Assembly: GCA_007116095.1 (NCBI GenBank)
Contig: SKJD01000460.1
Location: 1 to 7,611, forward strand
Direction: 5' to 3'
DNA: 7,611 bases
Source of the DNA: Candidatus Hydrogenedentota bacterium
GTDB lineage: Bacteria > Hydrogenedentota > Hydrogenedentia > Hydrogenedentales > SCBR16-9
A program made the translations under genes and the position numbers. The notes below the pieces were generated by a model. It did not search any database and was not told the origin of the DNA. It worked only from the letters and a program-made list of their open reading frames with translations. This document shows, one piece after another, positions 1 to 6,759 of this stretch. Positions within the stretch are counted from its first letter, which is position 1. Each line of letters opens with the position of its first letter.

Positions 1-453
1 ATTTCACCGGTGGATTTGCTCCATGAAATATTCCAGCAGGAAGACTGGGGGGCGTTGCCCCGGGAGCGGGTGCATCTGGACACTTTTCACGAAGAGGAAG
101 ACGGGCTTTGGGCGCTGCTGGATATATATGCTCCCCAAGGCAATTATCCGCGACGCCGGCTGCGTCTGGAGGCGGCCCCGGCCTGGGTGGTGCGTGAGAG
201 CAAGCTGTTGGACCCGGAAAGCGGGACCCTGATCGCCGAGACCCGTCTCAACAATTACCGGCTGCTGGAGGGGGTGCGTTTTCCGGCCGATGTGGCCACA
301 GAATTTCCGCTGCATGAGTCGCGGATGGAATTTGCCTTTAGCAACATTACGTTGAATCGCAGTCTGGATGCGGCGCTCTTTGATTTGGAGGCCCAGCACC
401 AGGCGTTGCGGCAGCGTGGTTTTGAACGGGTTTACCCGGAGCCAATAGAATGA
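1..453 (+). CDS. LolA-like envelope protein, C-terminal part (5' end outside window)
   Basis: The frame is open from the first base to the TGA at 451-453, giving 150 residues. A GTG at base 10 could be read as a start, but no ribosome binding site can be seen and the protein begins mid-fold, so I treat it as a fragment. The pattern resembles the C-terminal half of LolA/LppX-like or outer-membrane lipoprotein-sorting-like proteins: alternating beta strands, a 'LLDPESGTLIAETRLNNYR' hairpin, a 'GVRFPADV' strand, then 'MEFAFSNITLNRSLDAALF' (about residues 109-127). The family often ends with such a 'F.ni.lN..l...lF' segment. Such proteins usually bind lipid acyl chains or lipoproteins in the periplasm. 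The signal peptide or lipobox that would confirm export is outside the window. The stop overlaps the rlmN start in ATGA, so the two are probably co-transcribed and translationally coupled. Coding is secure; the family call is tentative, and another beta-rich envelope protein is possible. Confidence 0.6.
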   Translation: MSPVDLLHEIFQQEDWGALPRERVHLDTFHEEEDGLWALLDIYAPQGNYPRRRLRLEAAPAWVVRESKLLDPESGTLIAETRLNNYRLLEGVRFPADVATEFPLHESRMEFAFSNITLNRSLDAALFDLEAQHQALRQRGFERVYPEPIE

Positions 454-1505
454 ATGAAACGAATATAAAAGACGAATCCTTGCGACTGAGTGACCTGAGT
501 CCGGCGGAGCTGGCGGCGGCGCTGGAGATTAAACCCTTTCAGGCGCGACAGCTCTTCCGCTGGCTGCATCAGAAGCAGGTGCTGGACTTCGCCGAGATGA
601 CGGACCTCTCCAAGGCCATGCGGGAAAAACTGCAAGCGCGCTGCGCGGCGTCTTGCCTGACCTTGCTGCACATGGATCAATCTCCGCGGACCGGAACGAA
701 AAAAGCGCTGTTGCGGCTGCCCGACGGCGAGAGTGTGGAATCGGTGTTGATCCGCGATCGCGACCGGGTCACCCTCTGTGTTTCGTCGCAGGTCGGCTGC
801 GCGCTCAAGTGCGACTTCTGCGCCACGGGCATGGCCGGCTTTACCCGCAACCTGACGCCGGGCGAAATCGTGGAACAGGCGCTTTACCTGCTGCGGGATG
901 AGGAACTCGGCGGTCGCACGCCAAACATTGTCTATATGGGCATGGGCGAGCCTTTCCGCAACTACGATGCTGTGATGAAAAGCATCCACCTGCTCATGGA
1001 AAAAGAAGGACTCGGTATCGGCGCGCGCAAGATTACGGTCTCGACGGCCGGGGAGGCGCCCAGCATTGAACGCTTTGCCCAGGAAGACTGGCAGGTGCGC
1101 CTGAGTGTGTCGCTGCACGCAGCGAACGATACATTGCGCTCGAAGCTGGTGCCGTTGAACCGGCGCTATTCCCTGGAGCGGTTGCGCCAGGCGATCCTCG
1201 AGTACCAGACACGCACGGATCGGCAGATTACCTTTGAGTGGACCTTGCTGGCCGGGGTGAACGACCGCTTGGAGGACGTGGCGGATTTGGTCCGCTACAT
1301 GGCCGGGATACGCGCTACGGTGAACCTGATTCCGTGGAATCCGGTCGCCGGCCTGCCCTATTCGCCATCATCCCGGGAGCAATGCGAAATTTTTCGGGAT
1401 GCCCTGCTGATGCATGGTGTCACCACGACATTGCGCCGGGAAAAGGGCCAGGACATTGACGCGGCCTGCGGGCAATTGCGCCGGACCCGGGGTATGGCGG
1501 TGTAG
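450..1505 (+). CDS. rlmN: 23S rRNA (adenine(2503)-C2)/tRNA (adenine(37)-C2) methyltransferase RlmN
   Basis: Cytoplasmic radical-SAM enzyme that methylates C2 of A2503 in 23S rRNA, and in many bacteria A37 of some tRNAs, supporting accurate translation. The 351 residues are close to the usual family length. An N-terminal helical RNA-binding region (about 1-80, with 'KPFQARQLFRWLH') precedes the radical-SAM barrel. The 4Fe-4S motif CxxxCxxC is C117, C121, C124. The SAM-binding 'MGMGEPFRNYD' is at 163-173, and 'SLHAANDTLRSKLVPLNRRY' spans 221-240. C110 in 'VTLCVSSQVGC' and C340 in 'GQDIDAACGQL' match the catalytic cysteine pair C118/C355 of E. coli RlmN; the C110-C117 spacing equals C118-C125 there. 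The ATG at 450 has GGAG at 438-441 and overlaps the upstream stop by four bases. The resistance paralogue Cfr shares this chemistry, but the C-terminal 'GQDIDAACGQL' and housekeeping context favour RlmN. All catalytic residues are present. Confidence 0.96.
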   Translation: MNETNIKDESLRLSDLSPAELAAALEIKPFQARQLFRWLHQKQVLDFAEMTDLSKAMREKLQARCAASCLTLLHMDQSPRTGTKKALLRLPDGESVESVLIRDRDRVTLCVSSQVGCALKCDFCATGMAGFTRNLTPGEIVEQALYLLRDEELGGRTPNIVYMGMGEPFRNYDAVMKSIHLLMEKEGLGIGARKITVSTAGEAPSIERFAQEDWQVRLSVSLHAANDTLRSKLVPLNRRYSLERLRQAILEYQTRTDRQITFEWTLLAGVNDRLEDVADLVRYMAGIRATVNLIPWNPVAGLPYSPSSREQCEIFRDALLMHGVTTTLRREKGQDIDAACGQLRRTRGMAV

Positions 1506-1552
1506 CAATAGACAGGGCATTATCAGCCTGATCCGTGATGTGTGGCATGGAT

Positions 1553-1584
1553 TTGACATGGCGAAAAAAATGTGTCACTATATG
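1553..1584 (+). promoter_or_regulatory. Candidate sigma-70-type promoter for recA
   Basis: A perfect -35 hexamer TTGACA lies at 1553-1558. At 17-base spacing the -10 is CACTAT (1576-1581), which keeps the important second A and last T. TATATG at 1579-1584 is a better hexamer but the spacing is long. Transcription would begin near 1588-1592, about 45 bases before the recA ATG. The stretch is AT-richer than the flanking genes and sits just after the rlmN stop, where recA would need its own regulated promoter. The -35 is convincing; the -10 assignment is weaker. Confidence 0.5.
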
Positions 1585-1593
1585 CGGGCAAGG

Positions 1594-1607
1594 TGAACAT
1601 ATTTTCA
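1594..1607 (+). promoter_or_regulatory. Near-palindrome resembling a LexA (SOS) operator
   Basis: TGAACATATTTTCA is a 14-base inverted repeat with a single mismatched pair (C1598/T1603). It matches the Gram-positive SOS box core GAAC-N4-GTTC at all but one core position, and its ATAT centre is that of the B. subtilis consensus CGAACATATGTTCG. It lies just downstream of the candidate recA promoter and upstream of the ribosome binding site, where bound LexA would block transcription. LexA box sequences differ between phyla and no lexA gene is visible here, so the assignment is inferred from similarity and position. Confidence 0.35.
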
Positions 1608-1617
1608 GTATATCAAT

Positions 1618-1626
1618 GGAGGAGGT
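1618..1626 (+). promoter_or_regulatory. Strong ribosome binding site of recA
   Basis: GGAGGAGGT ends nine bases before the ATG at 1636. It is nearly fully complementary to the 16S rRNA 3' end and fixes the recA start. It is much stronger than the other start regions in the window, as suits an abundant protein. Confidence 0.85.
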
Positions 1627-1635
1627 CTTCCCACA

Positions 1636-2718
1636 ATGGCAAACCAAGCAATGGACAACAACGGCAAAAACAAGGCGCTGGATATCGCGGTAGCGCAACT
1701 GGAGAAGCAGTTTGGCCGGGGGACCCTGGTGCGGCTGGGCGATCCCAGCCATGCGCGTAATGTCGATGCGTTTTCCACGGGAAGCCTGTCGCTGGACATT
1801 GCCACGGGGGTCGGCGGGATTCCGCGGGGCCGTGTGGTGGAGATATTCGGCCCGGAGTCCTCGGGTAAGACAACACTTAGCTTACATGCGGTCGCCAGCG
1901 CCCAGCGCAAAGGCGGGATCGCCTGCTTTATTGATGCAGAGCATGCGCTAGACCCCTCTTTTTCCCAGAAAATCGGCGTGGATATTGACAACCTGCTGGT
2001 TTCCCAGCCGGACACAGCCGAGCAGGCGCTGGAAATCTGCGAGAGCCTGGTGCGCAGCAATGCCGTAGACATCATCGTCTTGGACTCGGTGGCGGCGCTC
2101 GTGCCAAGGGCGGAGGTGGAAGGTGAAATGGGCGACTCACATGTCGGGCTGCAAGCACGGCTCATGTCGCAAGCGCTGCGTAAACTTACCGCCATCATCA
2201 GCCGTTCCAATACGTCGGTTATCTTTATCAACCAGATTCGTGAGAAAATTGGGGTGATGTTTGGCAGTCCGGAAACGACGACCGGGGGCCGTGCGCTGAA
2301 GTTCTATTCCAGCGTCCGCCTCGACATTCGCCGCATCGCCGCCGTCAAGGACAAGGAAGAGCACGTCGGGAACCGGGTCAAGGTCAAGGTAGTTAAAAAT
2401 AAGCTGAGTGCTCCCTTTAGGCAGGCTGAATTTGATATTCTGTTTGCGGAAGGCATTTCGAAAGAAGGTGATCTGCTGGACCTGGCCGTGGAGATGAAGC
2501 TCATCAACAAGAGCGGTTCCTGGTTCTCCATGAATGGGGAGAACCTTGGACAGGGGCGTGAGGCCACCCGGCAATACTTGAAAGATAACCCGGACACGGC
2601 GGAGCAGATTCGCCGCGATGTCGTCAAGCTCAAGGGGCTGGACTGGTATGGGCCGGACGGGGAAAAGAATGAAGCGGAAGCAGCAACAGCCAACACAGAG
2701 GACACGGAACCGGCATAA
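1636..2718 (+). CDS. recA: Recombinase RecA
   Basis: ATP-dependent recombinase that forms filaments on single-stranded DNA, drives homologous pairing and strand exchange, and acts as co-protease for LexA self-cleavage in the SOS response. At 360 residues it is full length. Visible parts: N-terminal oligomerisation helix (about 10-35); Walker A 'GPESSGKTT' at 72-80; catalytic glutamate E102 in 'DAEHALD'; Walker B '[11 protein letters not shown]' at 145-155; loop L1 around '[15 protein letters not shown]' (157-171); sensor glutamine Q200 in '[14 protein letters not shown]'; loop L2 and '[20 protein letters not shown]' at 211-230. The C-terminal domain ends in an acidic tail (342-360), which in E. 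coli tunes DNA binding. No inserted intein or missing residue is seen. It has its own leader with promoter and possible LexA box. The gene behind it is not recX, the common neighbour, but an AsmA-like gene whose start lies within the codons of this tail. Confidence 0.98.
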   Translation: MANQAMDNNGKNKALDIAVAQLEKQFGRGTLVRLGDPSHARNVDAFSTGSLSLDIATGVGGIPRGRVVEIFGPESSGKTTLSLHAVASAQRKGGIACFIDAEHALDPSFSQKIGVDIDNLLVSQPDTAEQALEICESLVRSNAVDIIVLDSVAALVPRAEVEGEMGDSHVGLQARLMSQALRKLTAIISRSNTSVIFINQIREKIGVMFGSPETTTGGRALKFYSSVRLDIRRIAAVKDKEEHVGNRVKVKVVKNKLSAPFRQAEFDILFAEGISKEGDLLDLAVEMKLINKSGSWFSMNGENLGQGREATRQYLKDNPDTAEQIRRDVVKLKGLDWYGPDGEKNEAEAATANTEDTEPA

Positions 2719-5700
2719 GGCCGATTCGACCGTTGTTGCTGCCCTGCCCGCCGAAGACCCGAAAGCGTCGGCAGTTGATCCAGTGGAACCGCATCTGTCG
2801 TTGCACACCCCGGCTGCAAGTACATCCGGAGATGATGAAGTAAAATCTGAAACACCCGCAAATGCACCTGGTCGCCGACGTCGGCTGTGGTTGTTTGCGG
2901 GTGTTTTTTTGCTCGCTGCGCTGCTGTCCTGGGGTGTGTATTGGCTGCGGCAGGAAATGGACAGCGTCGGCGAGCGAATCTATGAGGTATTTATAACCCG
3001 CACCGGGCTGGATATTTCTGCGGACACGGTCCAGTTCTATCGCCTACGCGGTGTGCGTATGACCGGGTTGGATTTTTCCGGAGCCATCCCGGACGGTGGA
3101 ACCTTCCACTTGCAGGCCCCCGAGGCGACGCTGGAAGTAAACCTGGCGGACTTGCTGGGTGGCGTCATTTCCTTGGAGCGCCTGCATCTGGAGGGCGCCA
3201 CGCTTTCCCTAGAGGCCGGGGAGGCCTGGAGTCGACGCCTTCAGGAGGAAACGCCGGCCGCGGACGAAGCGCAGCACCCAATACCGACGTTGCTGCTGGA
3301 GCAGGCATTTCGCGTCACCGGAACGGACTGCAGCGTCGCCCTCCAGGGACTCGAAGATGTACCGCCACTGCTCTTTGGCGGTTTGGATTTTGATATTGCC
3401 CATCTGTCCGGAGCCCGGGACATCCAGGGACGAATTTCCGGCTTTCTGGACCCGGGAACGCCCCTGGGTTTTGATGCCTACCTGCGCTTTGCCGCTCCCG
3501 AGGATTTTCACCTGCGTTTGGTTCTGGAGGCCCTGGAGCTGCAGCATGTCCTGCCTTTTTACCCGGAACTGGACAATTGGGTTGCCGGCGGGGAAATCGT
3601 GCCGACGCTGCAGATCACCGGTCAGGGGGCGCAGCATATGCTGGTAACCCTGGAGATGGGCCTGACGGACTTTGCGTTGCACAACCAGCCCCTTTTCGAC
3701 ACGCCGGCCAACGGCAGCCTCACCGCCCTGGCTACCTATCATGTTACCGACAAGCTGCTGGCCCTGAAATCGGCACAGGCTGATACCTATCCGTTGGGCG
3801 GACGCCTGGAGGGGAGCATCTCCTTTGCCGGGGCTACACCCGAGCTGAACCTGCAGCTGTCAATGCAGGACCTGCCCGTCACCGAAATACTAGACGGCTA
3901 TTTTCGCGAACAGTTGTCGACCTATGGTGCGCTGGTGTTGGAGCTGGAATCACCCCATGCCCTGCAGTTGGATATGGTAGGTCCCATAAATGCCCCGGAT
4001 CTGTCGCTGGTGGCGCAGGTCGCGGCAGGGAACCTGGACTTCACGCCGAGTGCGTCGACGTGGCCGCACCTGGACCTGGACTTTACCCAGTTACAGTTGG
4101 CGTGGCACGGACCGGACACCTTGCCCGAAGCTTCATTAAGTTTGGCAGGTGGTCGAATGCAGCATGCTGCCCAGGACATCACCCTGGAGCATATCTATGG
4201 CAACATCCAGTTGAGTGGTGACCGCGTATTGCTGGAGGGGCTCCGGGCGGAGTTGTTTGACGATTTGATCACTGGCGCCATTACCGTTTACCCGGACCGG
4301 GAGCAGGTGGAGCTAACTTTGCAGGGCTCGTTGCATAACATGGAAGCCATCCCCGGCCTGGAACGGCTTCCCCGCACCGTGCTTGCCGGAAGCGCTGTCG
4401 TGCAGGCACAAGGCACGTTGACCCCACGGCATTACCAGATTGAGTTGGCAATCAACGCCACGCAGGCCGACATAGAGCATGACTGGTGGTTTCACAAGAC
4501 GCCGGGCGTCGGTGCGAATATCAGTACCCTGAAGGTGGACATCTTTCCAGAACAAAGTATCCAGGTTTTCGGCGAAGCCCTGCTGGATACGACGCCTTTG
4601 ATTTTTTCGGTGGATACCGTCTGGACGGGGGAGAAATGGCAGACGCATTATGCGCGGGTGCTGGCGGATACGGTCAATGTGGCCACTGCGGGCAAGTGTA
4701 TCCGCACGCCCTACACCTTCCGGGGCGCGCCGGCGCGTAACGGTGAATTTACCTGGCGCCGCTTGCCGGAAACGCCGAACAGTTCGGTAGTAATACTCAA
4801 AGGCTTCTTCGACGAGGGGGCGTTTTATCCGGAGGGTACGGATACCCCGATATTGGTGCGGGATTTCTCAATCGAGGCTACCTTTACAAAAATGGGCGAG
4901 GAGCGTGATCTTTTTCTTGACATCGAAGCAGCCTATGGCCGTACCCCGCCGTTGACGGAATCCTGGATTCGCCCGATACGACCGGATGATCCGTTGTTGG
5001 ATGAACGGTATCCACCTGCCGGGGTCGAGGCCCGTTTTTGCGCCCAGGTAGAAGAATTGGCCCTGCTGCCTTGGGAAGGACGTAACTTTACAGGCGAAGG
5101 CTTTGCGCATGAAGAACGCATTGAAGTGGAAAGTTTTTACGCGGATGTCGGCGAAGGGAACGTCGAGGGCCGCTATGGGGTTGATCGTATAAATAACGTC
5201 GTCTCGCTGGAAGCCGCCTGGGACCGTGTGCCCACACAATATTTACTGGCGCATCTGGAGTTGCCTGCCGTGCTTACGGGGTCCAACACCGGGCATATCG
5301 ATTTTAGCTATGACCGGGACGATCCCATGACCTTGCGTGGTGACGGAGCGTTTCTGGTGGAGGATGGACAGTTCAGCGCGGATTATCTCTCCGTGCAATT
5401 CGAGCAGTACTTGCAAGGCGATATATCGGCCTTGCCCCCCTCGATGCGTTTCTCGCAGTTGCGCAGTGACATTGAACTGCATGGTGATCAGGTGCGATCT
5501 CCAAATATGCTCCTGATGGGCGACGGGGTGACCATTACCGGCGGCGGGCATTTTTACCAGATGGGCGACATGTACTATGACATCAGCGTCGCTGTGTCCC
5601 CGTCAACGGCGGAGCGGATTCCCGTGTTGCGGGACAATTTCAATATTGAAGGGCACCGTATCACCCAAAACGACATTGTACTTGGTTTTCACATCGGCGG

Positions 5701-5872
5701 CCCCGTCTTTAATCCGCGGGGCGAGTTGGCCGGATTGCCCGGGGTGGGGGTAACATTGGTCAGTGGCGCGGGGCAGGTGACAAGCGATGCCCTCAAGGTG
5801 CTGACCGTTCCCGGGCAGATACTGATCGACCTGCTAAAAATTGGGGGTAGTATCGTAGCAGCCCCAAGATAA
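2669..5872 (+). CDS. AsmA/TamB-like inner-membrane-anchored periplasmic protein
   Basis: Large envelope protein, 1067 residues from the chosen start. ATG 2669 is preferred because GGGGA at 2659-2663 precedes it; the frame also allows an ATG at 2618 without a good site. The N-terminus (1-72) is a basic, Gln/Pro/Ala-rich cytoplasmic stretch. A run of four arginines precedes one membrane segment at about 73-93 ('[21 protein letters not shown]'), giving an N-in topology with the rest in the periplasm. Residues about 105-190 show the AsmA-type pattern ('[16 protein letters not shown]', then 'NLADLLGG' and '[11 protein letters not shown]'). Long, repeated beta-rich segments follow, and the end (about 950-1067) resembles AsmA C-terminal regions, with '[19 protein letters not shown]' and '[14 protein letters not shown]'. 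Relatives (AsmA, YhdP, TamB) form hydrophobic grooves thought to move phospholipid to the outer membrane. It overlaps recA by 50 bases. A terminator-shaped hairpin lies in its own codons at 2850-2910. The family call rests on pattern recognition, and the exact subfamily is unknown. Confidence 0.75.
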   Translation: MKRKQQQPTQRTRNRHKADSTVVAALPAEDPKASAVDPVEPHLSLHTPAASTSGDDEVKSETPANAPGRRRRLWLFAGVFLLAALLSWGVYWLRQEMDSVGERIYEVFITRTGLDISADTVQFYRLRGVRMTGLDFSGAIPDGGTFHLQAPEATLEVNLADLLGGVISLERLHLEGATLSLEAGEAWSRRLQEETPAADEAQHPIPTLLLEQAFRVTGTDCSVALQGLEDVPPLLFGGLDFDIAHLSGARDIQGRISGFLDPGTPLGFDAYLRFAAPEDFHLRLVLEALELQHVLPFYPELDNWVAGGEIVPTLQITGQGAQHMLVTLEMGLTDFALHNQPLFDTPANGSLTALATYHVTDKLLALKSAQADTYPLGGRLEGSISFAGATPELNLQLSMQDLPVTEILDGYFREQLSTYGALVLELESPHALQLDMVGPINAPDLSLVAQVAAGNLDFTPSASTWPHLDLDFTQLQLAWHGPDTLPEASLSLAGGRMQHAAQDITLEHIYGNIQLSGDRVLLEGLRAELFDDLITGAITVYPDREQVELTLQGSLHNMEAIPGLERLPRTVLAGSAVVQAQGTLTPRHYQIELAINATQADIEHDWWFHKTPGVGANISTLKVDIFPEQSIQVFGEALLDTTPLIFSVDTVWTGEKWQTHYARVLADTVNVATAGKCIRTPYTFRGAPARNGEFTWRRLPETPNSSVVILKGFFDEGAFYPEGTDTPILVRDFSIEATFTKMGEERDLFLDIEAAYGRTPPLTESWIRPIRPDDPLLDERYPPAGVEARFCAQVEELALLPWEGRNFTGEGFAHEERIEVESFYADVGEGNVEGRYGVDRINNVVSLEAAWDRVPTQYLLAHLELPAVLTGSNTGHIDFSYDRDDPMTLRGDGAFLVEDGQFSADYLSVQFEQYLQGDISALPPSMRFSQLRSDIELHGDQVRSPNMLLMGDGVTITGGGHFYQMGDMYYDISVAVSPSTAERIPVLRDNFNIEGHRITQNDIVLGFHIGGPVFNPRGELAGLPGVGVTLVSGAGQVTSDALKVLTVPGQILIDLLKIGGSIVAAPR
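2850..2910 (+). terminator. Intrinsic-terminator-shaped hairpin inside the AsmA-like coding sequence
   Basis: AAACACCCGCAAA (2850-2862) is the exact reverse complement of TTTGCGGGTGTTT (2894-2906), a 13-bp perfect stem. The 31-base interior can fold further: ACC/GGT (2866-2868 with 2889-2891), and the palindrome GCCGACGTCGGC at 2874-2885 as a terminal hairpin. Seven consecutive T (2904-2910) overlap and follow the right arm, as in a Rho-independent terminator reading on the + strand. It starts 131 bases after the recA stop, so it is placed to end recA transcripts, yet it encodes the Arg run and first half of the membrane segment of the downstream protein. The structure is seen directly; terminator or attenuator activity is inferred. 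Confidence 0.6.
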
Positions 5873-6003
5873 GCTATAATGGCTGTAGTTGTATACCAAG
5901 GAGTGCGTTTCGTTGGAATAGGCAGCAGCCCGAATTCGCCAGAATATCCCAAATTTTAATTACAACAACATTTTTGTTAAGGTGTGTTGATAGTTTCGTC
6001 TTT
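5873..6003 (+). promoter_or_regulatory. AT-rich intergenic leader with a perfect TATAAT (5875-5880)
   Basis: This 131-base gap separates the AsmA-like gene from the CxxC gene. A consensus -10 TATAAT sits three bases after the AsmA stop, but hexamers 15-19 bases upstream of it match TTGACA poorly (two of six at best), so a promoter here is only possible. If used, transcription would start near 5887 and leave a leader of about 115 bases. Ribosome-binding-like AAGGAG (5898-5903) is followed by no usable reading frame. The second half (5941-6003) is distinctly AT-rich. I see no convincing terminator and recognise no riboswitch. Confidence 0.3.
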
Positions 6004-6759
6004 ATGGAAATAAAAATTAGTAAAACAGCCCATGCCTGTACAGCATGCGCAGTCAAATTCGAGCATGATCAATATGTCTACTCCCACGTCTTTGTGGTCG
6101 AGGAAACCTTGGACAGGGAGGATCACTGTGTGCAGTGCAAGGATGCCGCGGCGCGCAAGCAGGCCTATTCCGCCTGGACTACACAATACTATGACCCGAA
6201 AGTAGCAGAGGCGGAGCCTACGGAGCAATTCTCGCCACTGCGGCAGTTGTTTTATGAGTCGGTGGAAGCGGAGTCGCGCAATGAACAGGCCATGGCTTTT
6301 CTCGCGGCGCAGTTATTGCGACGGCAGAAAGTATTTCGCCTGATTAAACAGTCGGATGAAGCCGACGGCGAAGTGAAGTTGCTGCTTTACTCCGACCGCA
6401 TTGGCAACCGCCTGATAGAAGTCCGGGACCCGAGCTTCAGTTTTAACGAGCTGGACATGGCCCGAATCCAAATGTTGGACCGCTTGCGTACGTTGGAAGC
6501 GGCTGCTGATGATGATGCGGAAGCAACCTTAGCGCAACAACCGTCAGAGGCGGAGCCGGCTCAGACGGCATCTTCAGACAAGGCCCCCGAAGAGGGGGGC
6601 CTGGACGCACCAGATACGAATGATGGCGATGATGAAGCATTTGATAATGACGACGACTTTGACGATGATGAAGAAGAAGCGTATGACGTGGATGAAAACG
6701 ATGTCGCCTCGAATCAGGTGACAGAGGAAGTGGAAGAAGACCATGTCAAAACCATATAG
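6004..6759 (+). CDS. Uncharacterised protein with two CxxC pairs and a highly acidic C-terminal tail
   Basis: I do not recognise a named family. The 251 residues fall into three parts. The N-terminus carries C12xxC15 and C42xxC45, 26 residues apart, which fits a four-cysteine zinc-binding fold such as a zinc ribbon or treble clef. A helical, charged middle follows (about 76-165), containing 'FRLIKQSDEADGEVKLLLYS' and 'DPSFSFNELDMARIQMLDRL'. The tail from about 167 is low complexity and dominated by Asp and Glu, densest at 208-232. There is no signal peptide or membrane segment, so it is probably cytoplasmic. The start is uncertain: ATG 6004 places the first Cys pair near the N-terminus but lacks a good ribosome binding site (AAGG at 5979-5982 is too far), and a TTG at 5974 would add ten residues. 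Its end overlaps the SPOR gene by 17 bases, implying coupled translation. Metal binding is inferred from cysteine spacing only. Confidence 0.75.
   Translation: MEIKISKTAHACTACAVKFEHDQYVYSHVFVVEETLDREDHCVQCKDAAARKQAYSAWTTQYYDPKVAEAEPTEQFSPLRQLFYESVEAESRNEQAMAFLAAQLLRRQKVFRLIKQSDEADGEVKLLLYSDRIGNRLIEVRDPSFSFNELDMARIQMLDRLRTLEAAADDDAEATLAQQPSEAEPAQTASSDKAPEEGGLDAPDTNDGDDEAFDNDDDFDDDEEEAYDVDENDVASNQVTEEVEEDHVKTI
6496..6756 (+). repeat. Low-complexity GAT/GAC/GAA-rich tract encoding an acidic tail
   Basis: This is a run of Asp and Glu codons, strongest at about 6625-6710, where GAT, GAC and GAA follow one another with few interruptions. Codons are mixed and not a clean triplet repeat, so it looks maintained as protein sequence and not as recent slippage. 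It forms the C-terminal third of the CxxC protein. Confidence 0.6.

Noticed and set aside
432..1118. 228-codon open frame on the - strand, antisense to rlmN
   Set aside because: It lies wholly against a gene with clear catalytic motifs, has no family-like features and is expected as a shadow in GC-rich coding DNA.
450..1505. Reading rlmN as the antibiotic-resistance paralogue cfr
   Set aside because: The conserved RlmN-type C-terminal motif, length and position in a housekeeping cluster favour RlmN; nothing suggests a mobile context.
1543..1557. Sigma-54-like sequence TGGCATGGATTTGAC upstream of recA
   Set aside because: The -24 GG is present, but at the required spacing the -12 GC reads AC, and the TTGACA within it fits a sigma-70 promoter better.
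2618..2668. Upstream ATG at 2618 as start of the AsmA-like protein
   Set aside because: It has no well-placed ribosome binding site and would deepen the recA overlap to 101 bases; ATG 2669 has GGGGA five bases upstream.
1605..2808. Long - strand open frames antisense to recA and its 3' junction (1605-2231, 2137-2808)
   Set aside because: recA is complete on the + strand; these translations are low-complexity Ser/Arg/Leu-rich and carry no recognisable motif.
5898..5959. AAGGAG followed by an 18-codon GTG frame, a possible leader peptide
   Set aside because: The GTG overlaps the last base of the ribosome-binding-like sequence, so spacing is impossible; the next TTG gives only two codons.
5964..5978. 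AACAA/TTGTT inverted repeat before the CxxC gene
   Set aside because: It is only five pairs, mostly A-T, and not followed by a T tract, so too weak for a terminator or operator.
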